A DNA stretch of 64,000 bases. It comes from Gadus chalcogrammus. Lineage: Eukaryota; Chordata; Actinopteri; Gadiformes; Gadidae. Each line of letters opens with the position of its first letter. The stretch's first letter is position 1. A program made the position numbers and the translations under genes. The stretch is from the NCBI RefSeq assembly GCF_026213295.1, contig NC_079412.1:16663856-16727855 (forward strand), read 5' to 3'. This document shows positions 1-13,199 of this stretch, piece by piece. The notes under the pieces were generated by a model, which had not been told where the DNA came from, ran no database searches, and saw only the letters and a program-made list of their open reading frames with translations.

Positions 1-190
1 ACGGGACAATGTACACACAGTAGGCCAGGAGTCAACCGTGGGAGGCTTGTGAATCTGCATTCCACTTCATAACAAGCACACAGCTGAGCTACTCAAGTGG
101 AACTGGATGACCTGAGTAAATTATGATACAGCAGAAACTCCCATCAGCGCCGAGGCACTGGGCCCTGTCCGGGGAAGGAAGGAGCTTTAC

Positions 191-1562
<1,372 letters not shown>

Positions 1563-2922
1563 TCCTGTCCATATGATTCTGGCTGCGGTGCGTCCTGGTC
1601 CTACGGTCTCCCGGAGCCTCGCTCGCTCCCATTCAATCCCTTTGTCCGGTATATTCCCTTCATCCAGAAGATAACACAATAAAGTGTTTCTGCCCTTAGA
1701 GTTCCAGTCGATCACAACGCCATGTCTTCTTCTGAACAGATTATAGCAACAGCATCGGCATCTGGAATGTGATAACCTTGGCACTAGCTCTGTCGCGCTG
1801 TCGACTTGACTATGGTCTGGAATGACTCTGGAGAGCTTCCTGATGAATGGCACCTTAATGACGCAATGTCTCCTACCTGCAGAGTGAGACTTGGGAAACT
1901 GGTTCTACGACAGCTACTTGATTTATAATCTAGGGCCTATCAACGTGGTATCAATTATTCTTCTCATGTATCAGTGACTGGACCTTATCCTGCATTCAAA
2001 CCGCCTAGTTTAGTTTTGTGGTGCCAGTCGGTCCGAAAAGTTTGGAACCCCACAACCAACATAACCTATAGTGATAAATATATCTTTTTTTTCAATGGCA
2101 TTGTCCAGTGTGATTTTTATGTTATATATGAATGTTGTATAGGAATTGTTGTTTGCATCAGAGTGTTTGAGGGTGTGTCAGAGTACTTTATTTCATTTGA
2201 CAATTGAAACGTGCTATGTGATATAACCTGTCGAGTAGGCCTACGACTGTCATCCCACATCAGAATGTGGCGTTTCTTTCCAACTGTCTATGCAGGCCAG
2301 ATTAAAAAATATGTCACATTACGATACCAGACGGTACACTTTGTTTATCCCAACGGGGAAACTGCATGGGTCACCCTGGGGTCATGACATGCATGCATCC
2401 ATAATATCTGAGGGGGCACGTCGTAAAATAAGAAAGAAATAAGGAACATTCTAGGGACCCATCATCACATTTCTGAAGGCACCTTTAATAGCATCTCTCC
2501 TATCAGCCTAACTCAACGGTCCCTGGATAATAAATCAATAAGTCTGAAGCGTTTCATTAGTCAGTGTTTTGAAGTTGTGGCATGCCGATACAAAGCACAT
2601 AAACCAAGCTGTCCGCAATACGAGTCAGTTTATCGCCATTAAACACATCAGATACGACTTATGTTTTCATGATTGGGGCACTCCAGGAAAATGCGTCTAG
2701 GAAGTCGGATTACCCAAATGCTAAAGCAAAGGGCCTCTTTGATTGCTGCTATAGGCCCACAATACATCACATTCCAAGAGGATCAAAGCACGAAGTACAA
2801 CATTCAAATGTTAGCAAGTAAAAACAATGTGATGAAACAATGTGTTCATAATCTAACCATTACATTATTTTTCTCTATCTCAATGGTGTTATATGGCAAT
2901 TTGAAATACATTGACAGGAAGC

Positions 2923-2954
<32 letters not shown>

Positions 2955-3060
2955 ACACACTATAAACCATCATGGTCAAAAGTATGTCAACAAATTACTT
3001 ACAAAATAACCTTGATTTGTCTTGGCATCATTTTATTTATCAGAAACCAATGCTACATGC
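1563..3060. other. Intergenic: il17rc upstream region, no gene seen
   Basis: This stretch holds the il17rc leader and presumed promoter, immediately above 1562. Further right I see only AT-rich unique-looking DNA and a short (TG)n run near 2925-2955. No exon with plausible splice sites and no recognisable protein was found on either strand. Confidence 0.6.
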
Positions 3061-3316
3061 CACCTTTTCTGGGCTCCTCCAGACAAAAGACGCAGGGTGG
3101 TGTTGTTGAATCTGGTTGATTGTAAACATGCCGACGGTGCTCTACTGCCACGCAGAAGATCCCTCCCCGAGTCTGTGTGGAGACGACTGGTTCAACCTGT
3201 GAAGACCGACACTCAATGTGCATCTGATGTACAGCCTCACCCAGCCCCAGAGTCCAATCAGAGTCAGCCAGGTGAGGCTGCCTAAACCAGCCATCATCCA
3301 CACACTCCCACATACC
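3061..3316. repeat. Left copy of a duplicated ~256-bp repeat
   Basis: This segment and 3986-4242 are diverged direct copies. Both begin with CACCTT-(TT)CTGGGCTCCTCC, share GTTGAATC(T/C)GGTT in the middle and end near CACACACTCCCAC. Two direct copies around a 670-bp core suggest LTRs of a small or decayed retroelement, but no coding core, primer site or target duplication was established. Confidence 0.6.
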
Positions 3317-3985
3317 CGCAGCACCAATATGAGGCTGGTGATAAGCCCCAGCTGTAGCCTACTCCAAAAACAAATAAGTACATCAACTGGACTCTACCAC
3401 AGGGTTACCATACCTAAAAAGACATTGCCCCGACCCATCTCCAGGGTGACCCGCCAACCCACCCTCCCGCTTCCCCTCCGTCCTGGAGACCGGAGGCCTG
3501 GGTTGCTGCCTTTCCTGGCTGAGGTATCGGTAATTGGGCTGTCTGGATGGAGCTGGGGGAGAGCAGGGCCAATCGCCTGGCCAGGGCAGTACCCGGAACT
3601 GCCTACGGGGAGGCCACCCTCCCCCAGGGCGACAGGGCTATCCCCCCCCCCCCCCATCTCCCCTGTGGAGCATGGGGCCTTTGGCTCCTGTGCTGGCTGG
3701 CCGAGGGGCCTCTGGGCCCCGGGCTGCTGCAGGGGGGAGTAGCTGCTGACGGTGGCCCTGTCCCTCCCTGTCCTCTGATGGGTTCCGACACACTGTCGGA
3801 GAAAGGCCTGGTGCTGGGTGGTGGCGGTCCGTCAGCACTGCTGGGGGCCATCGCGTCCTCAGGCAGCCCCTCCGTGTCCTTAAAAGTCTGGAGAGGCGCA
3901 ACGTCGGGGACCAGGTCAACGCCACACTCCACCTAGGTGGAGTGTGGCGGCCGCCTAGGTGGAGTATGGCATTGACCTGGTCCCC
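3317..3985. repeat. GC-rich core between the two 256-bp copies, ending in a palindrome
   Basis: From about 3420 the base composition turns strongly GC-rich, unlike the AT-rich flanks. It is open in several frames on both strands, but none gives a recognisable protein and long C and G runs explain the lack of stops. The right end (3906-3985) is an inverted repeat. Together with the flanking copies this looks like an inserted repetitive element, not a host gene. Confidence 0.5.
3906..3985. repeat. 80-bp inverted repeat containing a perfect 28-bp palindrome
   Basis: GGGGACCAGGTCAA at 3906 pairs with TTGACCTGGTCCCC ending at 3985, and the arms continue inward with few mismatches through ACTCCACCTAGG. 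Inside it, 3921-3948 is a perfect palindrome centred on CCTAGG. The sequence could form a long hairpin or cruciform. Confidence 0.85.
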
Positions 3986-4242
3986 CACCTTCTGGGCTCC
4001 TCCAAAAAAAAGCCGCAGGGCGGTGATGTTGAATCCGGTTTGTTGTAGAGGTGGTAAGCAAATAAACAGGTCTGCCAAGCAGGAGATCTGTTAGTTTGAG
4101 AGTGTTAGTTTGGAGACGGCTGGTTTAACCTGTGAACAGTAAGTCACTGAATGTGCAACAGGTTGGCACTCTCACCCAGTCCATTCAGACTCAGCCGGGT
4201 GAGGCCGCCTAAACCTGCCAACATACACACACACTCCCACAG
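3986..4242. repeat. Right copy of the duplicated ~256-bp repeat
   Basis: Diverged direct copy of 3061-3316, abutting the 80-bp inverted repeat. The two copies differ at many sites, so the duplication is not recent. Confidence 0.6.
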
Positions 4243-4859
4243 TAGTTAAATAAGCATGAAGCTTATTTACACAGGCAAGCTGCCAATTCTTTCGGATTCT
4301 ATTTTCTTTTTCAGATCAACGTTGAAACAAAGGCATCAGACATCACGCACATCATGTGGCATTGATGGATTGATGGATGTGAGCGTTCTACCCACCCAAA
4401 AAGCCTCTCAAATGTTGACTAAGACATAGTGTACTGTTCTAGGCATTGTCAATGTCTATTTGCTAGGCAAATAACCACATATTTACTTATGTAAAATAAA
4501 AGGCAAAACAGGTGTTTAGATGTCACCAGTGCCAGATTGTGATGAATAGCTCTTTGAGTGGGTGATTGTAAGTGGCGCTGGTCGTGGTTTAACCGCATCT
4601 CTTTGGAGGACTGGCTTGTGTTACACACTGGAGCAGTTTGGTGCTGTCACAGTGCTAGAACTTGAGACGTTGCATGCCTGTTGTCCCCAGGGTGACCCTT
4701 CACCACATGCATTTGTTTGCTCCTATTCCCTGTTTTGGCACACAGCCAACACAATGGTCAGGAATCTTGACCTGTCCCAACATGGAGCCAATATTCCTTT
4801 TCATCGCATTATCTCCAGATTTGACGGCTCATTTGTCGAGTCCTCGTAATTATCTGGGA
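4243..4859. other. il17re 3' flank / 3' UTR
   Basis: Downstream (in gene direction) of the il17re stop codon. It should contain the 3' UTR. I found no clear AATAAA on the minus strand close to the stop, so the transcript end is not placed. Confidence 0.4.
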
Positions 4860-5668
4860 CTATGGCAGCCACGTTTTCAGTTGGTGGGACAGTCGTCGTG
4901 CCAACCACAGCAACAGTACTTTGGAGCGCAGTCTGGGCCAGCAGTCGCACCCTAACTCCTCCCAGTTGGGTCCCGACACGATGCCCCCTAGTTCCTGGAT
5001 CAGGCCCCGGAAGTCCCCCGGGAGGCTGTATCGCGGGACCCCTCGGAGCTCGTCGGGGATGTCTCTGTTGTGGTTGAGACCGCGCAAGGAGATGAGCACC
5101 ACGGGGTGGCTCCTTCCCGGCTCCCGCAGCACCCCCTTCAGGCGGGCCAGGGTGGCCCTCAACACCGGCCCCGTGATCGAAGAGCCCTCGCTCGAAACGT
5201 CCGAAGGATCATCGCCCTCCAACAGGGCGTCCTTCTCCGTCCCGTACGTTAACGTCCTTGCTATCGTTCTCCAGCCTTCCTCCCCGTCCAAGGCGTCCGT
5301 CGCTTTCCCCCTCTTTGCCTCTACCTTGCGGGTTCCTTCTCGTTTCCTCCTCTCCGTCTGAGTCTCCTGCTCTGTTGTTCTCTCAAAGACACGCTTGGCC
5401 TCGGGGCTCCAGACGACCAGCAGCTTGCCCTGGGCCTGTTGCACTGCGTCCCACTCTCCGTAGAGCCAGGGGAGCGGGCCCAGGTCAGCCACCCCGCTGC
5501 CAGCTCCGGCGCCAGCCTGCCTGTCTGAACTCTGGCTCCAAAGGGCCATGCGCACGGCGGCACACAGCTCCCCCTGCAGGATGGAGGCCAAGGCGCAGGC
5601 GGCTGAGACGTGGGCGGGCTGTCCTGAAGAGCACACCAGCAGAACAGGCTTGTGGATCGACAGCCAAC
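4860..5668 (-). CDS. il17re: il17re exon 16: SEFIR domain and C-terminus
   Basis: One 809-nt exon encodes the whole SEFIR domain. KPVLLVCSSGQ is box 1, and GPLPWLYGEW followed by KLLVVWSPEA is the central strand. PVVLISLRG and DIPDELRGVPRYSLPGDF form the C-terminal part. A charged insertion of about 65 residues (coded around 5170-5378) splits the domain. The protein ends soon after at the TAG at 4860-4862, so there is no long distal tail as in IL17RA. Confidence 0.85.
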
Positions 5669-8600
5669 CTGCACATGTTGGCAGGAGATCGAAAAAAGGC
5701 AAAACAAATGATGTTATTTTTTTCTTATGGTTGTATCATATTAACGTAATTATAATAATGTTATAATGAGCGACTACCAGACTACGCATGCAAGTCTCCA
5801 TTCATCGGCAATGCAAGGAGACATGCATTGTAGAGATACCAGAAATGTTAGAGAGCTGACCTGTTGTTCCACTCTTTGTCACCTTATACACAACAATAGC
5901 CAGCAGTGCCAACAGCACTCCGATCAGCAGGGCTGCCGCCACCAGCATACCACTCCTCCGGTGTGTGTCTGCCAAAACAATTATCACCGCATTGCATCTG
6001 GATTCCTGGTTTACACATCCATAAAGCCCCGGTTATGCCTCAACTGCAGGTGTAGTTACTGGAAGAGGTGAAAGGTATATCTGGAAGGACACTCACATTC
6101 AGGGCACAAGATTCTCTTCCCAAGTCGAGCCGGTGCAGACTGCCACACCTGTAAAAGAACACGCATTTTGTTCATGTGGGTTGATTGCATGTTAGGGTTT
6201 AGTCATACACACATGGTGTTCATGTGGGTTATATGCATGTTAGGGTTTAGTCTTCTACACACATTGTATTAATGTGGGTTGAATGCAAGCTAGGGTTTTG
6301 TCTAACACACACAAGGTGTTCATGTGGGTTGAATGCATGTTAGGGTTTTATATAAGACACAAATGTTGGTCATGTCGGCTGAATAATGTTAGGGTTTGGT
6401 CTAACACACACTTGGTGTTCATGTGGGTTGAATCACGTTAGGGTTTGGTCTAAAACAGGCTAGATTTGCAATAGAGGAACAAATAACCCTATGTTTTGGA
6501 ATTTGTTGAGATATACCTGCACACACGGCCTCTCAGCGATGGTATGAACAGGTACATTTAACTGCAAGTCACCCTTGCTCCCATCCTGTCAATACAAAAC
6601 ACTGGTTAGCATTCAGTACCAATGAATTGGCTAGGCAAAAAAATAATCACCAAGGGGAGCAACCGCACAGCATTTTATAATTTGCACATGTAATAGTGTT
6701 TGTGAGTTTGTGAGATAGCCATGCCGATGTTTTAGATTTTTTTCAATCCACACAGGCAGGAACGGTGGTATGAGAGATGTAGATACCATCAAAATTCAAA
6801 ATCGGTGGCAGAATACACCCTTTTTTCTCTCGTGTAAACAGTACTTATTTGTGTTTCAACTGTCAACTCTGTTCCTCACTGTCATTCTGAGACTAAACCT
6901 TCAAGGGCCCACGTTTGCATATGGAAACATATTAATGGGGAAAAGCAGAAGGCAATGGGGGATGTCACACAATCTTTTAATAAACAAACCATTTTGCAAT
7001 GTGTATTAAAGAGTTGTCGAACTGTATTGGACTACAAAGATTAACGTATATACATGGCTGTTATGACAGACATTAGATTCACGTAAATACAGTTGGGGAT
7101 TGGGGCTGCAACTAACGATTATTTTAATAATCGATTAATCGGTCGATTACTTTTTCGATTAAACAATTAATCATTTTTAATTGCTGCATCTTTATTCAAA
7201 AACTGAACATTACTTCAAATTCACAGTGCAGACCGAAGTGTATAAACACCAGGTTATTGCTCCAACGTCCCAGAACTATTAAAAGTAACATTAAATAATA
7301 AAAAAACATAACTGGGATAACACAAAAAAAAAAATACATATATAGTATATAAGGGATGTCCATGGTTAACCGGTCAAACCTATTGATACCATTTTCGAGA
7401 CTCCTTGAAATATAACTTATTATTGCTTCAATTGCTGATAAGATGATGATAGTTCAAGATAGGAGGTTAAACAGGTCATAATTCCATCTTTGCTATCTAT
7501 TTTATATTGCTGGGACAAGTTTTCACCGAAATCTCAAATGTTGCATTTGAACCCATCAATCATATTACTGAGCCGACCTGAACACATCACATTTGACACT
7601 GTTTGCGACTTTTTTTTTAAGCTAACTAGCTCTATATCCTGCCGATTTTAACATGGATTTAAAAACTGCATTACTATTTTTAACTGACGGGACTTTCTAC
7701 TACACCGTCCGGTTGTGTGATTACTACCGCTGCTTTGAATGACTGTTGATGCACGCGGTGCCGACTCCGAGCACGTCTGCACAGTGCACACCGTCTGCAG
7801 CAGCAGCAGCTGACAGAGTTTTCGGTTGGACTAGACGGATACTGGAAGGAGTTTTTTAACCCAAAGACAGTGAAGGTACAACAATTTTATATAGGCCTAC
7901 AGTCCAGTGTTAAGATATGACCAAAATACAAGCTGTGGTCGCTCACATCAGTGGGCGTGCATGAACCATGCATGAACCCACCCATGGAACCCACCTGTAA
8001 ACGGTGCCGCGCCTACGAGTGACGTATTAATCGCGTGACTCAACGAATCGACGACCAAATTCGTTGCCAACGCTTTTCGTAATCGATTTTTATCGATTTT
8101 ATCGATTCGTTGTTGCAATCTTTATTTTTGTGTACATAAATTTACTATTTATTTATTTTTATTTATTTTATTTAAGTTATTACTGTATTGGTATCCTTAT
8201 TATGATGGTGCAAGTGTCTGTCTGTGTATGTTGTTAATAAAATAATAATATGACAATAAATATATTCTTAGAAAAAAACAAAAAAACATTTTGCTTAGAA
8301 ATGAAACTACCATTATTATTCTAAAATTGACTGGTTAAAAAGATAAGGTTGACAGTTGAGTCTATGCCTCCTCGCTCTCTCACTCTCACTCTCTTTATCT
8401 CCCTATGTCTCTCCCTCTCCCCCCTCCTTTTCTCACCGTTGTCCCTGAGTAAGGGTCTCCTACGGAGTGACAGCCGCTGTGTTGCAGGATACAGAGCTGA
8501 GCGGAGAAGATGGCTGAGGCGTAAGAGGTGAGGTGGACCGACATGGTGCTCCCACCAGGGCCGACACGGGCCTCCCATTCACTCTTATCTGTGCAAACGA

Positions 8601-8987
8601 CCAGAGGAAACACGTTGACGTTGTAGGCAGAGAATGACTGAACGAGCACAGTAGGACTAGATAGGGAGGGACATGAAAGATAATAGATGATCTCACCCGA
8701 TTTGAAGGGACAATGGACGTGACGGTTGTTTTTTATAGAGAACTATGAAATGGAAAGAGAAGCATTTCAGACTCAAACACAAAAGGACAAGATGCATAAT
8801 ATGGGCACATGCGCTCAAATATATGCACAGACGCAGCATTGACCGCTTGGACCCGTGGCTTCGATACCATATTCAATGGGCCAAGACTGGCCTGTAAAGA
8901 GATGCAAGTGAAAGTGGGAGCTGCGATTTTTCTGGATAATAAGCACTTAACCAACAATTCTCAGTAGAAAAAGTCAGATTTTATATG

Positions 8988-9032
<45 letters not shown>

Positions 9033-12000
9033 AAATTACCCCTGAATAAAAACAAGTCATTTAAAATCGGTTGTTATTGCCTATCCAATAGGTTGACGTA
9101 TGATCCAAAGGCCAATACATCGTCCATATGTCTATACACCAATTCGCATACGCACATGCTCACCTGTAGACACATTTGTGAGTGCTTGTCCAAAGTTGAT
9201 ATGTTGTACAACTGTAGAGCAGACAACAGGGATAAGTCATGGTCGGAAAAAGGGATCACACAAAAGGAAAAGAATATCTCACAATAACACTCCATCCTCA
9301 TTACTAGCTCCTTCACTTCTGTCATACCACTTACTAGACTTGAGCTATTAATCATCGCCAGCCTTGAGTTCAGTATGGGCGTGCAGAGGCCTGTATCGTT
9401 TTTCCAGCAGAGGGCGGCAGAGTGCTTCAGGTAGCTAGAAGAACACCGCGACGTCCAGGCGATGCGGTCCGTGTACAGTTTGAATTCACTAGAGAGCCAA
9501 ACATCTCTCGCTGCTGCATACACATGCATGGAATCAAACAGAAAGACACACACGTTTTTTTCATCGAAAGATTTAATGAAAAATAAAGTTGGAAGTTAAC
9601 TAAATTACCTTCAAATAAATATTTAAATAGTAATAAAGGTTGTCCTTTCTCCAACTTCTTGTCACATGAAATGTGTGTGTGCTCACCTTCCAGAGAGATG
9701 TTTGCAAAAGGACACTCCATGACTCGCTTGGCATCAGAGTGTGTGTAATACACCTGTCCATATAGACACAGGATAGAAACGGTCATTACACAGTATTAAT
9801 AGACACTTAAAATAAGCTTTAAAACAATCAAATGCTTAGTTAATTTACGATTTTTCACCTGTACACAGACACAGGGCAGCAAGTACGACACATTCAGAGT
9901 CGCAGACAGAGATTTTGAAGGATCAATCTAAAATATATAAATAACAATACAAACATAGAAAAATTATATGAAACATCTTGACACAAATCCTAGATCGAAA
10001 AAAAATTCTTGTACACACAACATGATTATGGTGTGATAATATGGACAGATAACCCTCCCCTGACACTTACAGTTATGCGTTTGGATATGGCTTTGCACAA
10101 GTTTTCATTGCGGTAGCAGAGTATGGTGTACACTGAGGGCCCCGGGGCCAGGGTCACATTGACCTTCCTGGAGCCCGGGGCCACAGACAGGTGAAACTGG
10201 GGCACTGGATCTGAGTTGGATCAACAGAGGGGGACATTTTAAGAAAGAAAAAAAAACAGTCAAATAGGGAATGTTTCAAAATGAATGACAAAATATCAGT
10301 CAGCAAAAGCGTGTGTTCAATATTTTTTTCAATTTAGGAATTATTCAGCAGAGGGACGTGTGTAGGAAAATCTGTTTGCTACTTGTGTGAAAGAGATAGG
10401 AAAAGGGAGTGCAAGTCACACTCGGCCAATTGTTGATGTTTTTGAAATGTGTCTTAGGCAGTAGAGGGGGCAGGTAAAAACACCTGATGGGCTAAGCCCC
10501 CTTAAGACCTTTGTTGCGCTGGGCCTGTATCAGTGTACTGTACTCTACATCCTATTCCCTAAGGGTATAGTGGCTGCTGACAGCCCCAGGGACTAAAGGG
10601 AGGGAGCAGTGGCATGGAAGAGAGACAGAACAGCAAACAGATGGCAAACATGACGATAATAAGGTTTGTCATACCTGGTACGTTGTATTTTTCAGTGTAG
10701 TTTATTGAACCTATAAATGACGCGGACACGGTTGAGCCAGCTTCGGCCTTCACACATGAATAGTTCAGCTCCCACTGCAGAACAAATACAGTATCATGGA
10801 TCAAACCTCCACAAGTATTAGCTGGAGTCTGAGTTTGGAGAATAGGAACGGGGAAAAGGGTTTTCACCATTGTGTGATTGTTTCTGCAAGTTGGGGGACA
10901 TATTCCTTTTATTCTTCTGACATGGTCCCATGTCCTCCACTGAAATCAAGAAGACAAACGATTTAGCTGATATTATTATTTTCCAAAATTCCTTTTTGAG
11001 AATGACTTTTATTTCATTGCAAGTGAGAAGAGAATGTCCAACCTTAATCTTTTTTAAGCCGGACTTCTTGATGGTAATATTTATACCTGATGACAGGATA
11101 ATAATCATTCTCGCATGGTTTGTTCTATGGTTGAAGTCTAAAAGAAAGCAGAGACCCAACAAATGTTGATTTGAAGCAACCAAAAGCAACCTTTCTTAAA
11201 GACAAACGTTAGATGCCTGTACCTTCGGGTCGAAGCCGAATGTGCATGCTGACACACTGAGAGAATCGTCGAGTCGCCAAAGTCTCAGTGGAGGAGAACC
11301 TCAGAGGAGATGAACCCCATGCTCCATCTGACCATGCCAAAATAAACAGTAGCACAGGTGTGTAGCTTTCGATCATTCAAACCACTACAATACATCCTTA
11401 ATGGTTGTGTTAGCAGCTGATCAGCAGATAACCCCAAATTGCGGTTGCATAGTGTCACTGTGTATAACTATGTGAGGATTTTATACATGAAATGACACAT
11501 AGAATATCACAGCTGACTTATTTTTGCTTTGTATTTTCCTCATCTGGCCCCACTGTAGAAGTAGGCTAATGCATACTGTCGTACTGGAGCCCAGTCCCAT
11601 GCCCTCTTCAAAATCACAAATATGTTACAACAAGTCATGAGTTTTAATTGTGCTGTAGGCCTATCTGTTAATAAGGTTTTAAAACCAGAAGCGTTGCACC
11701 AGTATAAGGCACATTGATAGGTGCATATAACGGTTTTCAGGAACAAGTAAACAGCAGGCGGCCAAAGCATTAACATTTAACAGCGAATGAACTCCATACG
11801 GATTACACTTAAGGCACTTTGAACTCACCATCTTCCTTCGGAATCTGAAGAGAGGGTGACAACAGCAATACATTATTAAACTATACCGATGCAAACAAGC
11901 ATAGTGAAACAGACATCAAACACGCGTCTGAACCATGAACCACAACTCGACTCACCTCGCATAGAATCCCCTCCGCAGTGAGGGAGAGCCGCACAAAGAC

Positions 12001-12039
12001 CAAAATGATAAACAATGACAGATACCTGACAGGACACAT
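4860..12039 (-). CDS. il17re: il17re, interleukin-17 receptor E (16 coding exons, 736 aa)
   Basis: IL17RE is the IL-17C receptor subunit; it pairs with IL17RA and signals through its cytoplasmic SEFIR domain. Exons: 11956-12039, 11829-11844, 11223-11327, 11043-11137, 10868-10939, 10675-10774, 10071-10210, 9859-9927, 9687-9753, 9335-9510, 9164-9211, 8437-8637, 6517-6585, 6097-6148, 5861-5968, 4860-5668. All phases agree and give 2211 nt. Residues 1-21 are a signal peptide. The ectodomain carries family landmarks: SYLLPCVCVQ (IL17RE FLLPCLCIE), MECPF (KKCPF), SAALCW, RPCVQVW and ILCPE just before the membrane. The membrane span is about residues 438-460. SEFIR covers about 474-730, with LGPLPWLYGE and DIPDELRGVPRYSL resembling IL17RE more than IL17RC. 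The donor of exon 4 (GTTGGA) is weak but is the only one that keeps frame. The paralogue IL17REL is the main alternative, but human IL17REL lacks this intracellular part. Confidence 0.85.
5861..5968 (-). CDS. il17re: il17re exon 15: transmembrane segment
   Basis: Encodes a basic THRRSG turn, a hydrophobic run (MLVAAALLIGVLLALLAIVV) and YKVTKSG on the cytoplasmic side. This gives a type I topology with the SEFIR domain inside the cell. Confidence 0.85.
6170..6455. repeat. ~57-bp minisatellite in il17re intron 13
   Basis: About five diverged tandem units built on TTCATGTGGGTTGAATGCATG, then TTAGGGTTT(A/G)GTCTA and ACACACA. It is purely intronic. Confidence 0.85.
7101..8121. mobile_element. hAT-type non-autonomous DNA transposon, degenerate
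   Basis: The left end (GGGGCTGCAACTAACGATTA) is the start of a common vertebrate hAT family, and the right end (ATCGATTCGTTGTTGCAATC) is its inverted counterpart, with several mismatches. AATCGATTA motifs are dense at both termini and the ~1-kb interior has no transposase frame. Target duplications could not be read confidently. It sits in il17re intron 12. Confidence 0.7.
8993..9024. repeat. (AT)n microsatellite
   Basis: Short AT dinucleotide tract in the il17re intron between exons 11 and 12. Confidence 0.9.
11829..11844 (-). CDS. il17re: il17re exon 2: 16-nt microexon
   Basis: ATTCCGAAGGAAGATG is flanked by a pyrimidine-rich CTCTCTTCAG acceptor and a GTGAGT donor. Including it shifts phase from 0 to 1, which is exactly what exon 3 needs (G|AT reads Asp). 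Omitting it would put exon 3 out of frame. Confidence 0.65.
11956..12039 (-). CDS. il17re: il17re exon 1: start codon and signal peptide
   Basis: The ATG at 12037-12039 opens MCPVRYLSLFIILVFVRLS, a textbook signal peptide ending near LTA-EG. An upstream in-frame ATG at 12096 would put a charged stretch before the hydrophobic core, so 12039 is preferred. The exon ends at GAG|GTGAGT and is exactly 28 codons. Confidence 0.8.
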
Positions 12040-12920
12040 TGTAGGCCTACGATTTAAACAAATAAATGTTGAATCCTTAGATCTTGCGAGTGGCACCGAT
12101 CGTCCTTTAGTTACGAAGCCTTGTCAAAAAAAAGCGGAATTCTTTCTTTCCATAATGGTTGACAGAGCTAGTTACGGAAAGCCCTGCAGGTTAAACACGC
12201 CTCCTGTTTCCTATTATCAACCCAATTTACAAGACTGACGGGACGGCTAGAGCAAGCAGGGGTTGTAAGGAAGACTGTTTTCCAGGTATTTTCTACAATT
12301 AAAAGTAATTTCAAAATTTAAAAAAAACTTGTTTTACTACATTTAAGGGATTCCATTTAGCTCCTTCACTCCCACCTATGATGTTAATGTTTCACTACAA
12401 GTACAATGTTAACCATAGGAATTCAACTTTAGAGAGGTTAAGCAATGTGGCTGTACGACAACCCAAATGTCCCCACTCGTGAAGGATTCTTAAAGCACTC
12501 AAACCTAAGTGGAGTTGGAAATACACAAAAAACACTGGAAAGAATGTTATCCATTAAAGATCCTAAAATGATTAAAATTACTAATCAATTAGTTTTAATA
12601 AACGAATTGGTAATTACAACTGATTAACTATACAAACGTACATATCTCAACAAGAATGATCGCCTAAAGGTTAAAGCATTGATGTCGTAATGTTGGCTGC
12701 ACGTTGGACAAACATTATATCTGGAGGTATGCATATGTATGTTTATCTATAAGAATGAGTTAAGTATTAAGGGAAAGTATTTAAGTAAGTATTTTTTGTT
12801 GCATTTGCTTTGACCTTAGCGTTCAGTGATTCATACAATAACCCCACTTTGCGAAGGGCTGTCCGGTTTATCCTGAAAAGAGACAAAAACAAACATTGAC
12901 ACAGCTCACGCGCAATTGTA
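12040..12920. other. Intergenic gap between il17re start and brpf1 3' end
   Basis: About 0.9 kb that must contain the il17re leader and promoter (just above 12039). I see no TATA box, no exon and no repeat I can name here. Confidence 0.5.
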
Positions 12921-12936
12921 TAAAAACTCAATTCTT

Positions 12937-12942
12937 TTTATT
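12937..12942 (-). terminator. brpf1: brpf1 polyadenylation signal AATAAA
   Basis: AATAAA on the minus strand, about 1.07 kb downstream of the brpf1 stop. It is the best canonical signal before the next gene and puts cleavage near 12915-12925. The long AC tract at 13072 would then lie in the 3' UTR. Confidence 0.55.
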
Positions 12943-13069
12943 AAACTTCTATCTTTATGCAATTTTTTATGTATAAAAAAATTCTACAGCCAATGGCCTG
13001 AGACTACAGACAGTTTTCGATTAGTCATCAAGAATCATTCACCAGCAGCCTGCATGATACGCACACATG

Positions 13070-13199
<130 letters not shown>

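Noticed and set aside
1..60. Possible fifth coding exon of il17rc
   Set aside because: An AG at about 52 gives an open frame, but its translation shows no convincing similarity to the receptor and it is cut by the window edge.
3218..4078. Overlapping GC-rich open frames on both strands
   Set aside because: Low-complexity Pro/Gly composition in every frame and location inside a repeat-like core; no recognisable protein.
8733..8957. Possible il17re exon (74 codons)
   Set aside because: The acceptor is followed by a frame without receptor features or a donor; exon 8437-8637 already joins 9164 in phase and matches the ectodomain.
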